A stretch of DNA of 64,000 bases. Origin: Burkholderia sp. S171. Its GTDB lineage: Bacteria > Pseudomonadota > Gammaproteobacteria > Burkholderiales > Burkholderiaceae. The DNA lies in the NCBI RefSeq assembly GCF_009766085.1, contig NZ_LMUF01000026.1, forward strand, positions 146,731-210,730, read 5' to 3'. A model generated the notes under the pieces. That model was given only the letters and a program-made list of their open reading frames with translations. It had not been told where the DNA came from and did not search any database. A program made the translations under genes and the position numbers. How positions within the stretch are numbered: the stretch's first letter is position 1; each line of letters begins with the position of its first letter. Below, piece after piece: positions 9,084 through 18,232 of this stretch.

Positions 9084-10298
9084 TCAGAGCGTTTTGTCGT
9101 AGATATACCGGCGCGACCACGGCAGCGTTGTCGCGCTGCGCCCGGCCTTGCGGCACACAATCTGATAAATCGACACGTCGTCGTTTTCGAATGCATACGC
9201 ACAACCCGCAAGATACACGCGCCAGATGCGGAATTTTTCATCGTCGACAAGGGCCTTCGCCTGCTCCGCGTTCGACTCGAAATTTTCCGCCCAGATGTCG
9301 AGCGTGCGCGCGTAGTGACGGCGCAGACTTTCGACGTCGACAGCTTCCAGCCCGCCTTCCTGCAGCGCTTCGAGCGCCAGCCCGATGTGCGGCAGCTCGC
9401 CGTCCGGGAACACGTACCGGTCGATGAACTCGCCACCGCCCAGCGCCGTCTCGCCGCTGTTGAAGTCGGTCGACGTGATGCCGTGATTCATGGCAATGCC
9501 GTCGTCGACCAGCAGATCGCGCACCTTGGCAAAATAACCGGGCAGGTTCTTGCGGCCGACGTGCTCGAACATGCCGACGCTCGTGATCCGGTCGAACTGG
9601 CCTTGCACGTCGCGATAATCCTGCAGGCGGATTTCGATCTGGCCTTCCAGTCCGGCGTCTTTCACGCGCTTCGTGGCGAGATCGAACTGGTTCTGCGAGA
9701 GCGTGACGCCCACGCATTTCGCGCCGAACTTCTGGGCGGCGCGCAAGACGAGCGCACCCCAGCCGCAGCCGATGTCGAGCAGACGCTGGCCCGGTTGCAA
9801 CTGGATCTTTGTCAGGATGTGGTCGATCTTCTTGATCTGCGCAGTGGCGAGGTCTTCATCGCCGTTCTCGAAATAGGCGCACGAGTAAACCATGTTCTTG
9901 TCGAGCCACAGCTCGTAGAACTCGTTCGACACATCGTAGTGGTACTGAATGGCTTTCTTGTCCGACGCCTTCGTATGATTGAAGTAGCGCCGCACGCGCG
10001 CCAGCTTGCTCGCGCTCGTGACCGTGTTCTTGGCCAGTCCGTAGCCAATATTGATGATGTCCGACAGCTTGCCCTCGATGTCGATCTTGCCTTTTATATA
10101 GGCTTCGCCCAGGTTGTCGAGACTTGGTTCAAGCAGATAGGGCAGGGCGGTCGCGCTCTTTACGTGCAACGTAACTTGCGGTGCCGCGAAACTTCCGAAG
10201 TCATGTTGCTGTCCATCCCACAGTACCAGCCGGGCGGGCAGGTTTGCCCGGTCCCGAACGTCCTGCACCCACTGCGTCAGCTTTTTCTCCCAAAACAT
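9084..10298 (-). CDS. cfa: cyclopropane-fatty-acyl-phospholipid synthase
   Basis: This 404-residue enzyme adds a methylene group from S-adenosylmethionine to unsaturated acyl chains of membrane phospholipids. The SAM-binding motif LLDIGCGWGA is at residues 173-182, followed by GVTLSQNQ. HYDVSNEFYELWLDKNMVYSCAYF and FEHVGRKNLPGYF are signature segments of bacterial Cfa. The N-terminal lipid-recruiting domain is present, so the protein is full length. The DUF72 gene follows on the same strand. Confidence 0.93.
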   Translation of the reverse strand: MFWEKKLTQWVQDVRDRANLPARLVLWDGQQHDFGSFAAPQVTLHVKSATALPYLLEPSLDNLGEAYIKGKIDIEGKLSDIINIGYGLAKNTVTSASKLARVRRYFNHTKASDKKAIQYHYDVSNEFYELWLDKNMVYSCAYFENGDEDLATAQIKKIDHILTKIQLQPGQRLLDIGCGWGALVLRAAQKFGAKCVGVTLSQNQFDLATKRVKDAGLEGQIEIRLQDYRDVQGQFDRITSVGMFEHVGRKNLPGYFAKVRDLLVDDGIAMNHGITSTDFNSGETALGGGEFIDRYVFPDGELPHIGLALEALQEGGLEAVDVESLRRHYARTLDIWAENFESNAEQAKALVDDEKFRIWRVYLAGCAYAFENDDVSIYQIVCRKAGRSATTLPWSRRYIYDKTL

Positions 10299-10500
10299 GC
10301 TCGTTCTCCGCGTTCAGTTGAAAATGAAGCTAAACCGGGTCGCTTTACTGCACGTTTGCACTGTTTTCGCTGCCTTCTTTACTCGCCTTTCTCTACTTGC
10401 CCTTCGCCGCCCGGACACGCCGCAACGAGACGCGATTTGACGCGGGTCCAGTCAATGCGGGTCCACGAGGAACCCGGTGAAGGTCGAAGTCTTGCTAAGG

Positions 10501-11157
10501 CTAAGGCGATAAGCGGACGATTTGCCATTGCTGGCCGTTCGCCCCAAGCGTGTGTGCAGCACGTTTATAGACGACACGGTCATGCAATCGTGACGGACGG
10601 CCCTGCCAGAATTCGATGGTGTCGGGAACGAGCCGGTAGCCGCCCCAATGTGGCGGACGCGGCGGGTTGTCACCGTATTTCGCAATCAATTCGCGCTCGC
10701 GGGCTTCAAGCACCGCGCGGCTTTCGATCACTTCACTCTGCTCCGACGCCCACGCGCCTATTCGCGATCCAAGTGGGCGCGACGCGAAATACGCATCGCT
10801 ATCTTCCGGACTTGTCTTGACGACGGAGCCCTCGATACGCACCTGGCGTTCGAGTTCGATCCAGTAAAACAGCAGACTCGCGGCGGGGTTGCTCGCGAGC
10901 TCATGACCCTTGCGGCTGAGGTAATTCGTGAAGAACACGAAGCCACGGTCGTCTACGCCCTTGATCAGCACGATGCGTGCCGAAGGGCGTCCATGCTCGT
11001 CGACGGTGGCGAGCGTCATGGTATTGGGTTCGGGTAACTGTGCGTCGAGCGCCTGCGCAAACCACGTTTCGAATTGTCGAATCGGGTTGGGATCCACGTC
11101 GGATGTTTCCAGCGATCCGACGGAATAATTCTTTCTAAGATCAGCGAGGGTCGTCAT
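10501..11157 (-). CDS. pdxH: pyridoxamine 5'-phosphate oxidase
   Basis: The 218-residue FMN enzyme makes pyridoxal 5'-phosphate from pyridoxine or pyridoxamine phosphate. Recognisable parts are the N-terminal LRKNY, the FMN-binding stretch [33 protein letters not shown], and the C-terminal [24 protein letters not shown] (residues split here: WGGYRLVP and [13 protein letters not shown]). Length and ends match PdxH. It is probably a monocistronic gene upstream of cfa, with about 200 bases between them. Confidence 0.95.
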   Translation of the reverse strand: MTTLADLRKNYSVGSLETSDVDPNPIRQFETWFAQALDAQLPEPNTMTLATVDEHGRPSARIVLIKGVDDRGFVFFTNYLSRKGHELASNPAASLLFYWIELERQVRIEGSVVKTSPEDSDAYFASRPLGSRIGAWASEQSEVIESRAVLEARERELIAKYGDNPPRPPHWGGYRLVPDTIEFWQGRPSRLHDRVVYKRAAHTLGANGQQWQIVRLSP

Positions 11158-11498
11158 TTTTTATGCAAACGCTTCAATCGCATTAGTATAGCCAAGGTCT
11201 CCAAATTCTGCGCTTTACTGCCAATGTCCCTTTGATCTTCAATGATTTAGATCATGTTCCCGGGCGACAGAATTTGAATTGATCCGGCCAATTATTTTCA
11301 TTTTGCTTTCAAAAACTGGCCGGTGATTTCTTACGTCCAATCTTCGATAAGGCAGAATACGCAATTCAGCGAATTCCTGCTGATCTCTGGTTCTATCGTT
11401 GCGATAGCGCGTCAGTGCGGACCGGTGTTGCTCACTGCTGCTTTGATGATTTCTTGCCTCGTTTTTGCTTGTTTTGCCTACCTGCCGCCTAACTCATC
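11158..11498. other. intergenic region between pdxH and tcdA
   Basis: This AT-richer 341-base stretch separates divergent genes and must contain both promoters. No ORF or clear hairpin was found. A TTGAT half-site at 11232-11236 resembles an FNR/ANR half-site, but the other half does not match. Confidence 0.4.
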
Positions 11499-12359
11499 AT
11501 GACCGCTTTTCCTGCCTCTGCCGACACTTCAAATCTTACCTCCGCCACGCCGGAGTTTGAAGCCGCCGACCGCGCCCGGCGCTTTGGCGGCGTAGCGCGC
11601 TTGTATGGTCCAGCCGGGCTTGAGGCGTTCGAACGCGCGCATGTGGCGGTGATAGGGATTGGCGGCGTGGGCTCGTGGACGGTCGAAGCACTGGCGCGCA
11701 ATGCGATCGGGCGCCTGACGCTGATCGATCTCGACAACGTGGCCGAAAGCAATACGAACCGGCAGGTGCACGCGCTGGACGGCAACTACGGGAAGGCCAA
11801 GGTCAGCGCGATGGCCGAGCGCATTCACCTGATCGATCCGGCGTGCCGCGTGGAGCAGGTCGAAGATTTTATCGAGCCGGCTAACTTCGATTCCGTGCTG
11901 GGCGGCGGTTTCGATTTCGTGATCGATGCAATTGACAGCGTGCGTACGAAAACGGCGCTAATTGCGTGGTGCGTCGAGCATGGACAGCCATTGATCACCG
12001 TCGGCGGAGCGGGTGGGCAGCTTGATCCGACGCGGATTCGTATCGACGATCTGGCACTCACGATCCAGGACCCGCTGCTCTCGAAAGTGCGCGGGCAACT
12101 GCGCAAATTGCACGGTTTTCCGCGTGGACCCAAAGCGAAGTTCAAGGTGAGCGCGGTCTATTCTGACGAGCCGCTGATCTACCCCGAAGCACCCGCTCGC
12201 GACGCCAGCGAGGCAGCCGAATCAGAAGAAACGGCGCCGGGCGCTGCGGGACCCGTCGGACTGAATTGCGCGGGGTTTGGATCGAGTGTTTGCGTGACAG
12301 CCAGTTTTGGATTTGCCGCTGCTGCGTATGTCTTAAGAGATATCGCGAAACGCGCTTAA
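11499..12359 (+). CDS. tcdA: tRNA threonylcarbamoyladenosine dehydratase
   Basis: This E1-like ATP-dependent enzyme cyclises t6A at position 37 of ANN-decoding tRNAs to ct6A. The nucleotide-binding GIGGVGSW motif is at residues 53-60 and is followed by LTLIDLDNVAESNTNRQ, both typical of TcdA/CsdL. DLALTIQDPLLSKVRGQLRK matches the family. The C-terminus carries an acidic alanine-rich insert near residues 225-250. The protein is 286 residues, the usual length. The ATG lacks a clear ribosome-binding site. Confidence 0.9.
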   Translation: MTAFPASADTSNLTSATPEFEAADRARRFGGVARLYGPAGLEAFERAHVAVIGIGGVGSWTVEALARNAIGRLTLIDLDNVAESNTNRQVHALDGNYGKAKVSAMAERIHLIDPACRVEQVEDFIEPANFDSVLGGGFDFVIDAIDSVRTKTALIAWCVEHGQPLITVGGAGGQLDPTRIRIDDLALTIQDPLLSKVRGQLRKLHGFPRGPKAKFKVSAVYSDEPLIYPEAPARDASEAAESEETAPGAAGPVGLNCAGFGSSVCVTASFGFAAAAYVLRDIAKRA

Positions 12360-12375
12360 ACGCCGCGTAGGTTAG

Positions 12376-12404
12376 AAAATGGCCGCTTTCAAGCGGCCAT
12401 TTTT
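12376..12404. terminator. bidirectional terminator between tcdA and cnoX/ybbN
   Basis: AAAATGGCCGCTT and its complement form a 13-bp palindromic stem around TC. With A- and T-runs on both sides it can serve both convergent genes. Confidence 0.8.
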
Positions 12405-12471
12405 CAAAATGCCCTTTCGCCAATATCGATTTAAACTATTTGAAAGGTTTTGGCGCCGGGCATTTAATGCG

Positions 12472-13320
12472 TCAGTTAATTGCCGCGCTCAATTTGCGGC
12501 GCCATTGCGAAACCACTTCCGGTTGATGCGCGGCGAGACCGAACACCGACAGCATGGTTTTGCGGCCCACGTCGTCCATGAAAGTGCGGTCGCGCGTCAC
12601 GATCGCGAACAAATGCTCCAGCGCACCATCGTAATCGCGGCCGGCAATCAAACGGTTGGCCAACGCGAAACGGGCTTCCAGGTCGTCTGGATTGGCGTTC
12701 ACGGCGTCGATCAGGGCGTCGGCGGGTGGAAGGCTCTCGGCGGCATCGGCAGCGTCCAGCTCCGTCTTTAACGCGTTGTAGCGTGCGTCGATTCCCTGCG
12801 TGGTTTTCGGCGACAGCAGTTTGTCTTCGTCGCGTGCTTCGTCCGTGCGGCCTGCGGCTAGCAGCCACTCAATCAGATCCAGCCGCGCGTCGTCATAACC
12901 GGGATCAAGTGCCAGCGTCGCCTTGATATGGTCAATGGCCAGATCGGTGTCGCCGGCCTCGTAGGCCGCATGCGCGGCACGTCGCTCGGCTTCGGCGCCG
13001 TCCGGAACCAGTTTGTCGATGAATTCGCGCAACTGGCCTTCAGGCAGCACGCCGATGAACTGGTCGACGGCATGGCCGTCCGCAAACGCGACCACGTGCG
13101 GAATGCTGCGTACCTGAAAGTGCTGCGCCAGCTCCGGATTTTCATCGACGTTGACCTTCACCAGCTTCCACTTGCCCGCGCCTTCCGCTTCCAGCCGCTC
13201 GAGCATCGGGCCGAGCGTCTTGCACGGACCGCACCACGGCGCCCAGAAATCGACGAGCACCGGCGCAAGCGTGGACGCGGCGATGACGTCCTGTTCGAAC
13301 GTGGCGAGTGTTGTATCCAT
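12472..13320 (-). CDS. ybbN: thioredoxin-TPR co-chaperone CnoX/YbbN
   Basis: The N-terminal thioredoxin fold (residues about 5-110) has an intact WCGPCK motif with Cys30 and Cys33. It is followed by tetratricopeptide-like helices to residue 282. This is the CnoX (YbbN) architecture; these proteins hold oxidised or unfolded substrates and hand them to GroEL/DnaK. E. coli CnoX has lost thioredoxin activity (SXXC), whereas this copy keeps both cysteines and could be redox active. It is a single gene ending at a shared terminator. Confidence 0.88.
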   Translation of the reverse strand: MDTTLATFEQDVIAASTLAPVLVDFWAPWCGPCKTLGPMLERLEAEGAGKWKLVKVNVDENPELAQHFQVRSIPHVVAFADGHAVDQFIGVLPEGQLREFIDKLVPDGAEAERRAAHAAYEAGDTDLAIDHIKATLALDPGYDDARLDLIEWLLAAGRTDEARDEDKLLSPKTTQGIDARYNALKTELDAADAAESLPPADALIDAVNANPDDLEARFALANRLIAGRDYDGALEHLFAIVTRDRTFMDDVGRKTMLSVFGLAAHQPEVVSQWRRKLSAAIN

Positions 13321-13476
13321 GGTGTTCCTCCAAAAACGCTAAACGATGAACAATTATCTTGGGGCAAGCCGGCCGAGTTCAACCGGGTGCATGCCTGATT
13401 TGCCGGCAAGCTTCGACCTCAAACCTTGGACGGCCTCATAAGCCTCAGGCCATCCCTGCCTCGCGCTTCCCAAGCC

Positions 13477-14376
13477 TCAAGCTTCCGGCGGATTCGCCTG
13501 GCGGCGGGGCGGCGGCAACGGGATAAATTCCGTCTCGCCCGGGACCTGTCCCATCCGCTGTTCGCTCCACGCGAGTTTTGCAGCCTCGATTTTTTCCTTC
13601 GAACTCGAGACGAAATTCCACTCGATAAAGCGTGGGCCGTCGAGCGGCGCGCCGCCGAGCAACATTGCGATTGCGCCGTCCGTGCTGCGCAGATCGGCGG
13701 AATACCCCGTCTTCAGCACGGCCATCTGGCCAGCGGGCAGCACGTCGCCGTCAATGGAGAGATTACCTTCCACCAGATAAACCCCGCGTTCCTCATGTTC
13801 AGTATCGAGCGTCACGGCACTGTCCGCCGAAAATTGCGCCGCGACATACAGGGTGGGCGAGAACGTGGTGGTTGGCGCTGTTTCACCGAAAGCGCTGCCA
13901 GCAATCACCCGCAACGTCACGCCATTGCGTTCGATTTGCGGCAGCGTCGCAGCCGGATGATGCTCGAACGAGGGCGCGCACTCCTCTTCCGCCACGGGCA
14001 GCGCGACCCATGTCTGGACGCCGTGCATGTTCTGGCCGGCGGCGCGTTCCTCGTCGGGCGTGCGTTCCGAATGCACGATGCCGCCGCCGGCCGTCATCCA
14101 GTTCACGTCGCCCGGCGAGATTTTCTGGGCTGAGCCGACGCTGTCGCGATGCATGATCGCTCCCTCGAAGAGGTACGTGACAGTCGCGAGGCCTATGTGC
14201 GGATGAGGGCGCACGTCCAGCCCGACCCCGGGCACGAGCGTTGCAGGGCCGATATGGTCGAAGAAAATGAACGGTCCGATGGTGCGGGCAGCCGGTGCAG
14301 GCAGTACCCGACGCACCATGAGGTTACCGACGTCGTGCTGATGCGGCTTGAGAAACGCTTGGATTGTAGAAGACAT
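13477..14376 (-). CDS. pirin family protein
   Basis: The protein of 299 residues has the pirin double cupin: GPFIFFDHIGPATL, then VRPHPHIGLATVTYLFEG, with the metal ligands His-x-His-x4 and later HSERTPDEER. Bacterial pirins are iron-binding proteins, and some show quercetinase activity; the physiological substrate is unknown. The ATG at 14376 is preferred because MSSTIQAFLKPH fits the family start; an upstream in-frame ATG at 14439 adds a non-homologous arginine-rich tail. Confidence 0.88.
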   Translation of the reverse strand: MSSTIQAFLKPHQHDVGNLMVRRVLPAPAARTIGPFIFFDHIGPATLVPGVGLDVRPHPHIGLATVTYLFEGAIMHRDSVGSAQKISPGDVNWMTAGGGIVHSERTPDEERAAGQNMHGVQTWVALPVAEEECAPSFEHHPAATLPQIERNGVTLRVIAGSAFGETAPTTTFSPTLYVAAQFSADSAVTLDTEHEERGVYLVEGNLSIDGDVLPAGQMAVLKTGYSADLRSTDGAIAMLLGGAPLDGPRFIEWNFVSSSKEKIEAAKLAWSEQRMGQVPGETEFIPLPPPRRQANPPEA

Positions 14377-14528
14377 AAGGACGTCCGGATTGCGTGCTCG
14401 GAAATGCAATTCTACTGGGCGCCGTGTGGAAGCACGCAAGCGGTATCAGGGCGATAAGCCATTCGGCCGATCGTTCAAACCGGAACATGGGGCCGCTGAC
14501 GAGGTTGGCGACCGTGCGAACCGTGCAA

Positions 14529-14578
14529 CTTTCGATGGACCTTTCGATGAACCCTTGCGAAGTACCGTTTCGATGGAC
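14529..14578 (+). repeat. three imperfect TTTCGATG-type repeats upstream of a secreted peptide gene
   Basis: CTTTCGATGGAC, CTTTCGATGAAC and GTTTCGATGGAC lie in a row within 50 bases, ending about 30 bases before the next start codon. They could be regulator half-sites or a simple local duplication. Confidence 0.35.
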
Positions 14579-14610
14579 CTTTTCCGCCTAGCCTAGACAG
14601 GAGCTTCACC

Positions 14611-14901
14611 ATGAACAAGAACACGCTATTGATCGCCGTTGCCGCCGGACTGTTCGCCACTACTGGCGCCTATGCCCAAACGTCGAGCGGCAATTCGTCG
14701 AACGGGGCATCCATGCCCACCGCGTCGCCGATGCAAAGCACCGACATGGCTGACGGTGCATCTGCGCCGATGAAAAAGCATCACAAGATGCGCAAGCCCG
14801 CGAACAAGCAGTCGTCGACCGGCCAGTCGGCTAACCCGAGCAGGACGCCCGCCGTCGAGACGGGCGCCAGTGCCGCGACGGAGAATGGTCAAAGCAAGTA
14901 G
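14611..14901 (+). CDS. small secreted hypothetical protein
   Basis: This 96-residue protein has a clear Sec signal peptide with predicted cleavage after ATTGAYA (about residue 22). The mature part is low in complexity, rich in Ser, Ala, Asn, Met and Lys, with a basic MKKHHKMRK patch near residues 54-62. AGGAG lies before the ATG and a strong terminator follows, which supports a real gene. The histidine/methionine content suggests possible metal binding, but no family is recognised. Confidence 0.7.
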   Translation: MNKNTLLIAVAAGLFATTGAYAQTSSGNSSNGASMPTASPMQSTDMADGASAPMKKHHKMRKPANKQSSTGQSANPSRTPAVETGASAATENGQSK

Positions 14902-14948
14902 GCCGGGGCGCCGCGGGCGTTCCAAGAGGTCAGGTTTCAAAGCAAAGC

Positions 14949-14985
14949 AAAGCGCTTGCGCCCTAGTCGGCCCAAGCGCTTTTTT
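14949..14985 (+). terminator. Rho-independent terminator after the secreted peptide gene
   Basis: AAAGCGCTTG pairs with CAAGCGCTTT across a 14-base loop and is followed by four more Ts. Confidence 0.8.
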
Positions 14986-15158
14986 CTGTGGGATGTGACG
15001 CGGGATCGCCTTGTCCGAATGGGCTATGGCGTGGGTTTGTACAACGTATTTGCAAAATCGTCCGCTACAGTGTCGAATTGCGTTCGATCTGATTTCGGGG
15101 CTTCCGGGCTCCAGTCTGATCCTGAAGGTAGCTTCGAATAAAACTCACGGAGACGGCG

Positions 15159-16043
15159 ATGTCGCCCAAGGATTTGTTGTCCGCGCTGATTGTCATTCTC
15201 GCCTGGGGCGTGAATTTCGTCGTGATCAAGGTGGGCCTGCACGGCGTTCCGCCCATGCTGCTTGGCGCGTTGCGCTTCACGCTGGTCGCGTTCCCGGCGG
15301 TGTTCTTCGTCAAGCGTCCTGCTATTCCATTTAGATGGCTGTTCGCCTATGGCGCGACCATCTCGTTCGGGCAATTCGTGCTGCTTTTCTACGCGATGTC
15401 CGTTGGCATGCCCGCCGGCCTTGCGTCGCTGGTGTTGCAGGCGCAGGCTTTTTTCACGCTGATCTTTGCGGCCATGATTCTGGGTGAAGGCTTTCGTGGG
15501 CCGAACGTCGCCGGTTTGTTGATCGCCGCATGCGGGCTGGCCGTGATCGGCGTTCAGGCTGGGCATGCCATGACGGTTGCCGGTTTCCTGCTCACGCTCG
15601 TGGCGGCGTCCATGTGGGGCATGGGCAATGTCATCACCAAGCGGATGGGCAAGGTGAACCTGTTGTCGCTTGTGGTGTGGGCGAGCCTGGTGCCCCCGCT
15701 GCCGTTCCTCGCGCTTTCGCTGATGGTGGAGGGGCCAGCGCGCATATCGGCCAGCTTGTCCGGCATTTCGCTCACGTCGGTCATGGCGATTGTTTATCTC
15801 GCGTTTATCGCGACCATGCTCGGTTATACGTTGTGGGGCAAGCTGCTGGCGCGTTATCCGGCGAGTCAGGTTGCGCCGTTTTCGTTGCTCGTGCCCATTG
15901 TCGGGCTGGCTTCAGCGGCGTTGCTGCTGGATGAAGGGCTGAGCCCGATGCAATTCGTGGGGGCGGTGCTGGTGATGGCCGGACTGGTCGTGAATGTGTT
16001 CGGCGGATGGTTGCGGCAGCGGTTTCTATCGGCGGCGCGTTAG
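15159..16043 (+). CDS. EamA-family (DMT superfamily) exporter
   Basis: The 294-residue protein has ten hydrophobic segments in two repeated EamA halves, starting ALIVILAWGVNFVVIKVGL and, for the second half, AASMWGMGNVITKRMG. The best recalled match is to E. coli EamA (YdeD), which exports cysteine and O-acetylserine, but the substrate of this copy cannot be inferred. GGAG lies seven bases before the ATG. It converges with amiC. Confidence 0.85.
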   Translation: MSPKDLLSALIVILAWGVNFVVIKVGLHGVPPMLLGALRFTLVAFPAVFFVKRPAIPFRWLFAYGATISFGQFVLLFYAMSVGMPAGLASLVLQAQAFFTLIFAAMILGEGFRGPNVAGLLIAACGLAVIGVQAGHAMTVAGFLLTLVAASMWGMGNVITKRMGKVNLLSLVVWASLVPPLPFLALSLMVEGPARISASLSGISLTSVMAIVYLAFIATMLGYTLWGKLLARYPASQVAPFSLLVPIVGLASAALLLDEGLSPMQFVGAVLVMAGLVVNVFGGWLRQRFLSAAR

Positions 16044-16111
16044 AAGGCCGGCGTGGTTCGCTCGCGCAGGCCTTAATCCAGCTGTAGCCCCGCGCGAGCG
16101 AATCCGGCCTT
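16044..16111. terminator. long two-part hairpin filling the gap between eamA-like gene and amiC
   Basis: The outer stem AAGGCCGG (16044-16051) pairs with CCGGCCTT (16104-16111), and the inner stem TTCGCTCGCGC (16057-16067) pairs with GCGCGAGCGAA (16092-16102). It begins one base after one stop codon and ends in the other. It is likely a shared terminator for the convergent genes, although T-runs are short. Confidence 0.6.
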
Positions 16112-17667
16112 TACGTCATCCGGCTTTTGGCGAGCGGCGGGTTGGCTGCAAAATACCGCTTGATGCCCTTCATGATCGCGTTAGCCATCTTGTCGCGATA
16201 AGCGTCGTCGTTTAGGCGCTGCTCCTCTTCGGGGTTACTGATAAACGCGGTTTCCACCAGAATCGACGGAATATCCGGTGCTTTCAATACCGCAAAACCG
16301 GCTTGTTCCACCGAGCCCTTGTGCAGCTTGTTGATATCGCCAATCTCGTTCAATACGAAGTTGCCATAGCGCATGGAGTCACGAATCTGCGCGGTCGTCG
16401 ACATGTCGAATAACGCCCGGTTGACGCTCGCATCTTGCGTTGTCACATTGATGCCGCCAATGGAATCCGACGAGTTTTCCTTGTTCGCCATCCAGCGGGC
16501 GGCCGCACTCGAAGCACCGTGATCGGAGAGTGCGAACACCGACGAACCCCGCGCCGAGGGCGTGGTGAACGCATCGGCGTGAATGGAAACGAACAGGTCC
16601 GCGCCCACTCGACGCGCCTTCTGCACACGCACGTTGAGCGGCACGAAGAAGTCGGCGTCGCGAGTCATCATCGCGCGCATGTTCGGCTGTGCATCGATCT
16701 TGGCGCGCAGCTTCTTCGCGACATCGAGGGCAATGTGCTTCTCGTAGGTTCCGCCGCTGCCGATCGCACCCGGATCTTCGCCGCCGTGACCCGGGTCGAT
16801 CGCGACGGTGAGCAGGCGCGTTGTCCCGGACTTGTTGCTCTTCGGGTTGGCGAAGCCGTAGTCGTCGGTGGTGCTGCTATCGGAAGAGTCGTCCTGGTTC
16901 GCCAAGGCCGTCGGTGGCGCAGCCTTGACCGTAGGCCGGGGCTTCGGGATCGCTGCAATCGGCGGGACGGGTATTGACGGAGTGGACGGCAAAGGTGCGC
17001 GCGGCGTATCAGATTGCGCGTACTTTTGGAAAAACTCGTCCGTGTTGTCCGGCACGGCCGCTTTGGGCGGCGTGGCAGGGCCGCTCAACGTGGCGGGCGG
17101 AGGAGTGGGGTTCGGGTTGGTCTGATCGAAGGTTTGTTGCTTGTGCTCGGACTGGGCCAGCAAATCCATCAATGGGTCGGGGGCAACGGCCGGATACAAA
17201 TCGAAGACCAGCCGATACTTGTAGCTGCCGATCGGCGTCAGCGTGAACACCTGCGGCTTCACGGACCCCTTCAGGTCGAACACCATCCGCACAACATGAG
17301 GCTGATATTGCCCGATGCGCACCGACTGGATTTGCGGGTCGTTCGGCGTGATCTTCGAGACGAGATCCTTCAGTTCCTGATCGAGGTCGAGTCCATTCAG
17401 GTCGACCACGAGCCGGTCCGGACCCTGCAGCAGTTGCTGGGTGTTTTGCAGCGGCTGATCGGACTCGATCGTGACCCGGGTGTAATCGCGGGCAGGCCAC
17501 ACGCGCACGCCGAGCACCGAACTCGCGTACGCGAGCTTCGGTCCGAGCAGCGCAAGCGCGATAGTCGAAGCACCCGCGCGCAGCACCTGGCGCCGCCGCC
17601 AGTTGTGCGAGGCCGTGGCGGTCGATTCGATCGAATGAAACGGCTTGATCAACAGCTTTCGAGACAT
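16111..17667 (-). CDS. amiC: N-acetylmuramoyl-L-alanine amidase AmiC
   Basis: This periplasmic zinc amidase splits daughter-cell peptidoglycan at septation. A twin-arginine signal (WRRRQVLRAG at about residues 23-32 plus a hydrophobic stretch) is followed by an AMIN domain (about 55-170), a proline-rich linker, and an Amidase_3 domain from about residue 290. Zinc ligands are visible in AIDPGHGGEDPGAIG, the glutamate of YEKHIALDVA, SIHADAF and VETAFISNPEEE. Length 518 is normal for the Burkholderia type. It overlaps tsaE by 19 bases, the usual tsaE-amiC pairing. Confidence 0.94.
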   Translation of the reverse strand: MSRKLLIKPFHSIESTATASHNWRRRQVLRAGASTIALALLGPKLAYASSVLGVRVWPARDYTRVTIESDQPLQNTQQLLQGPDRLVVDLNGLDLDQELKDLVSKITPNDPQIQSVRIGQYQPHVVRMVFDLKGSVKPQVFTLTPIGSYKYRLVFDLYPAVAPDPLMDLLAQSEHKQQTFDQTNPNPTPPPATLSGPATPPKAAVPDNTDEFFQKYAQSDTPRAPLPSTPSIPVPPIAAIPKPRPTVKAAPPTALANQDDSSDSSTTDDYGFANPKSNKSGTTRLLTVAIDPGHGGEDPGAIGSGGTYEKHIALDVAKKLRAKIDAQPNMRAMMTRDADFFVPLNVRVQKARRVGADLFVSIHADAFTTPSARGSSVFALSDHGASSAAARWMANKENSSDSIGGINVTTQDASVNRALFDMSTTAQIRDSMRYGNFVLNEIGDINKLHKGSVEQAGFAVLKAPDIPSILVETAFISNPEEEQRLNDDAYRDKMANAIMKGIKRYFAANPPLAKSRMT

Positions 17668-18215
17668 GACTTTCCTGTTTTGCTAAACGCGCGCGCTATC
17701 AGCACGCGGCCTTCGCCTTCCTGTTCCAGCGTGAATTCGAGATCCGGCACACCCAGCAATCCACCCGCGCGTTGCGGCCATTCGACCAGGCAGATCGCAC
17801 CTGCATCGAAGTATTCGCGAAAGCCGGCGTCGGCCCATTCGGCTGGATCGGCAAAGCGATAAAGATCGAAGTGATAGAGCTCGAGCGCACCCGTTTCCGT
17901 AGGAAGGGAGTAGGGTTCGACGAGCGTGTAAGTGGGACTGCGCACGCGGCCCGCGTGACCGAGTGAGCGCAGCGTTGCGCGTACCAGCGTGGTTTTACCC
18001 GCGCCCAGGTCGCCGATCAACTGGACCTGCAAACCGGGAAAACGTTCGGTTGGCGCGCTTGAAATGTGTGAATTGTTTAGTCCGCGAGCCTGCAGGATCG
18101 CCGTCGCGAAGCGGCCACCGAAGGCGAGCGTCGCGTCTTCGCCGGGCAGGTCGAAGCGGCGTTCGAGCAGCGCGGCGGGAGGGTTTGCAAACGATCGAGT
18201 GAGGCTGTCGGGCAT
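17649..18215 (-). CDS. tsaE: tRNA threonylcarbamoyladenosine biosynthesis ATPase TsaE
   Basis: This P-loop ATPase of the TsaBDE complex is needed for t6A37 formation. Walker A GDLGAGKTT is at residues 68-76, followed by RSPTYTLVEPY, and YHFDLYRFADPAEW carries the second conserved motif. The N-terminal 55 residues are longer than in E. coli. It overlaps amiC and is divergent from queG with only 14-17 bases between start codons. Confidence 0.93.
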   Translation of the reverse strand: MPDSLTRSFANPPAALLERRFDLPGEDATLAFGGRFATAILQARGLNNSHISSAPTERFPGLQVQLIGDLGAGKTTLVRATLRSLGHAGRVRSPTYTLVEPYSLPTETGALELYHFDLYRFADPAEWADAGFREYFDAGAICLVEWPQRAGGLLGVPDLEFTLEQEGEGRVLIARAFSKTGKSCLESC

Positions 18216-18220
18216 TCTCG

Positions 18221-18226
18221 TAAAAT
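18221..18226 (+). promoter_or_regulatory. candidate -10 hexamer giving a leaderless queG transcript
   Basis: TAAAAT ends six bases before the queG ATG at 18233, so transcription would begin at or next to the start codon. No ribosome-binding site is present. No good -35 is seen; it would lie inside the tsaE coding region. Confidence 0.35.
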
Positions 18227-18232
18227 GTCGTG

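Noticed and set aside
8922..10820. 632-codon plus-strand open frame over cfa and pdxH
   Set aside because: It runs antisense across cfa, an intergenic gap and the 3' part of pdxH, and shows no domain or start signal.
11232..11245. FNR/ANR-like site upstream of tcdA
   Set aside because: Only the TTGAT half matches; the second half (AATGA) does not.
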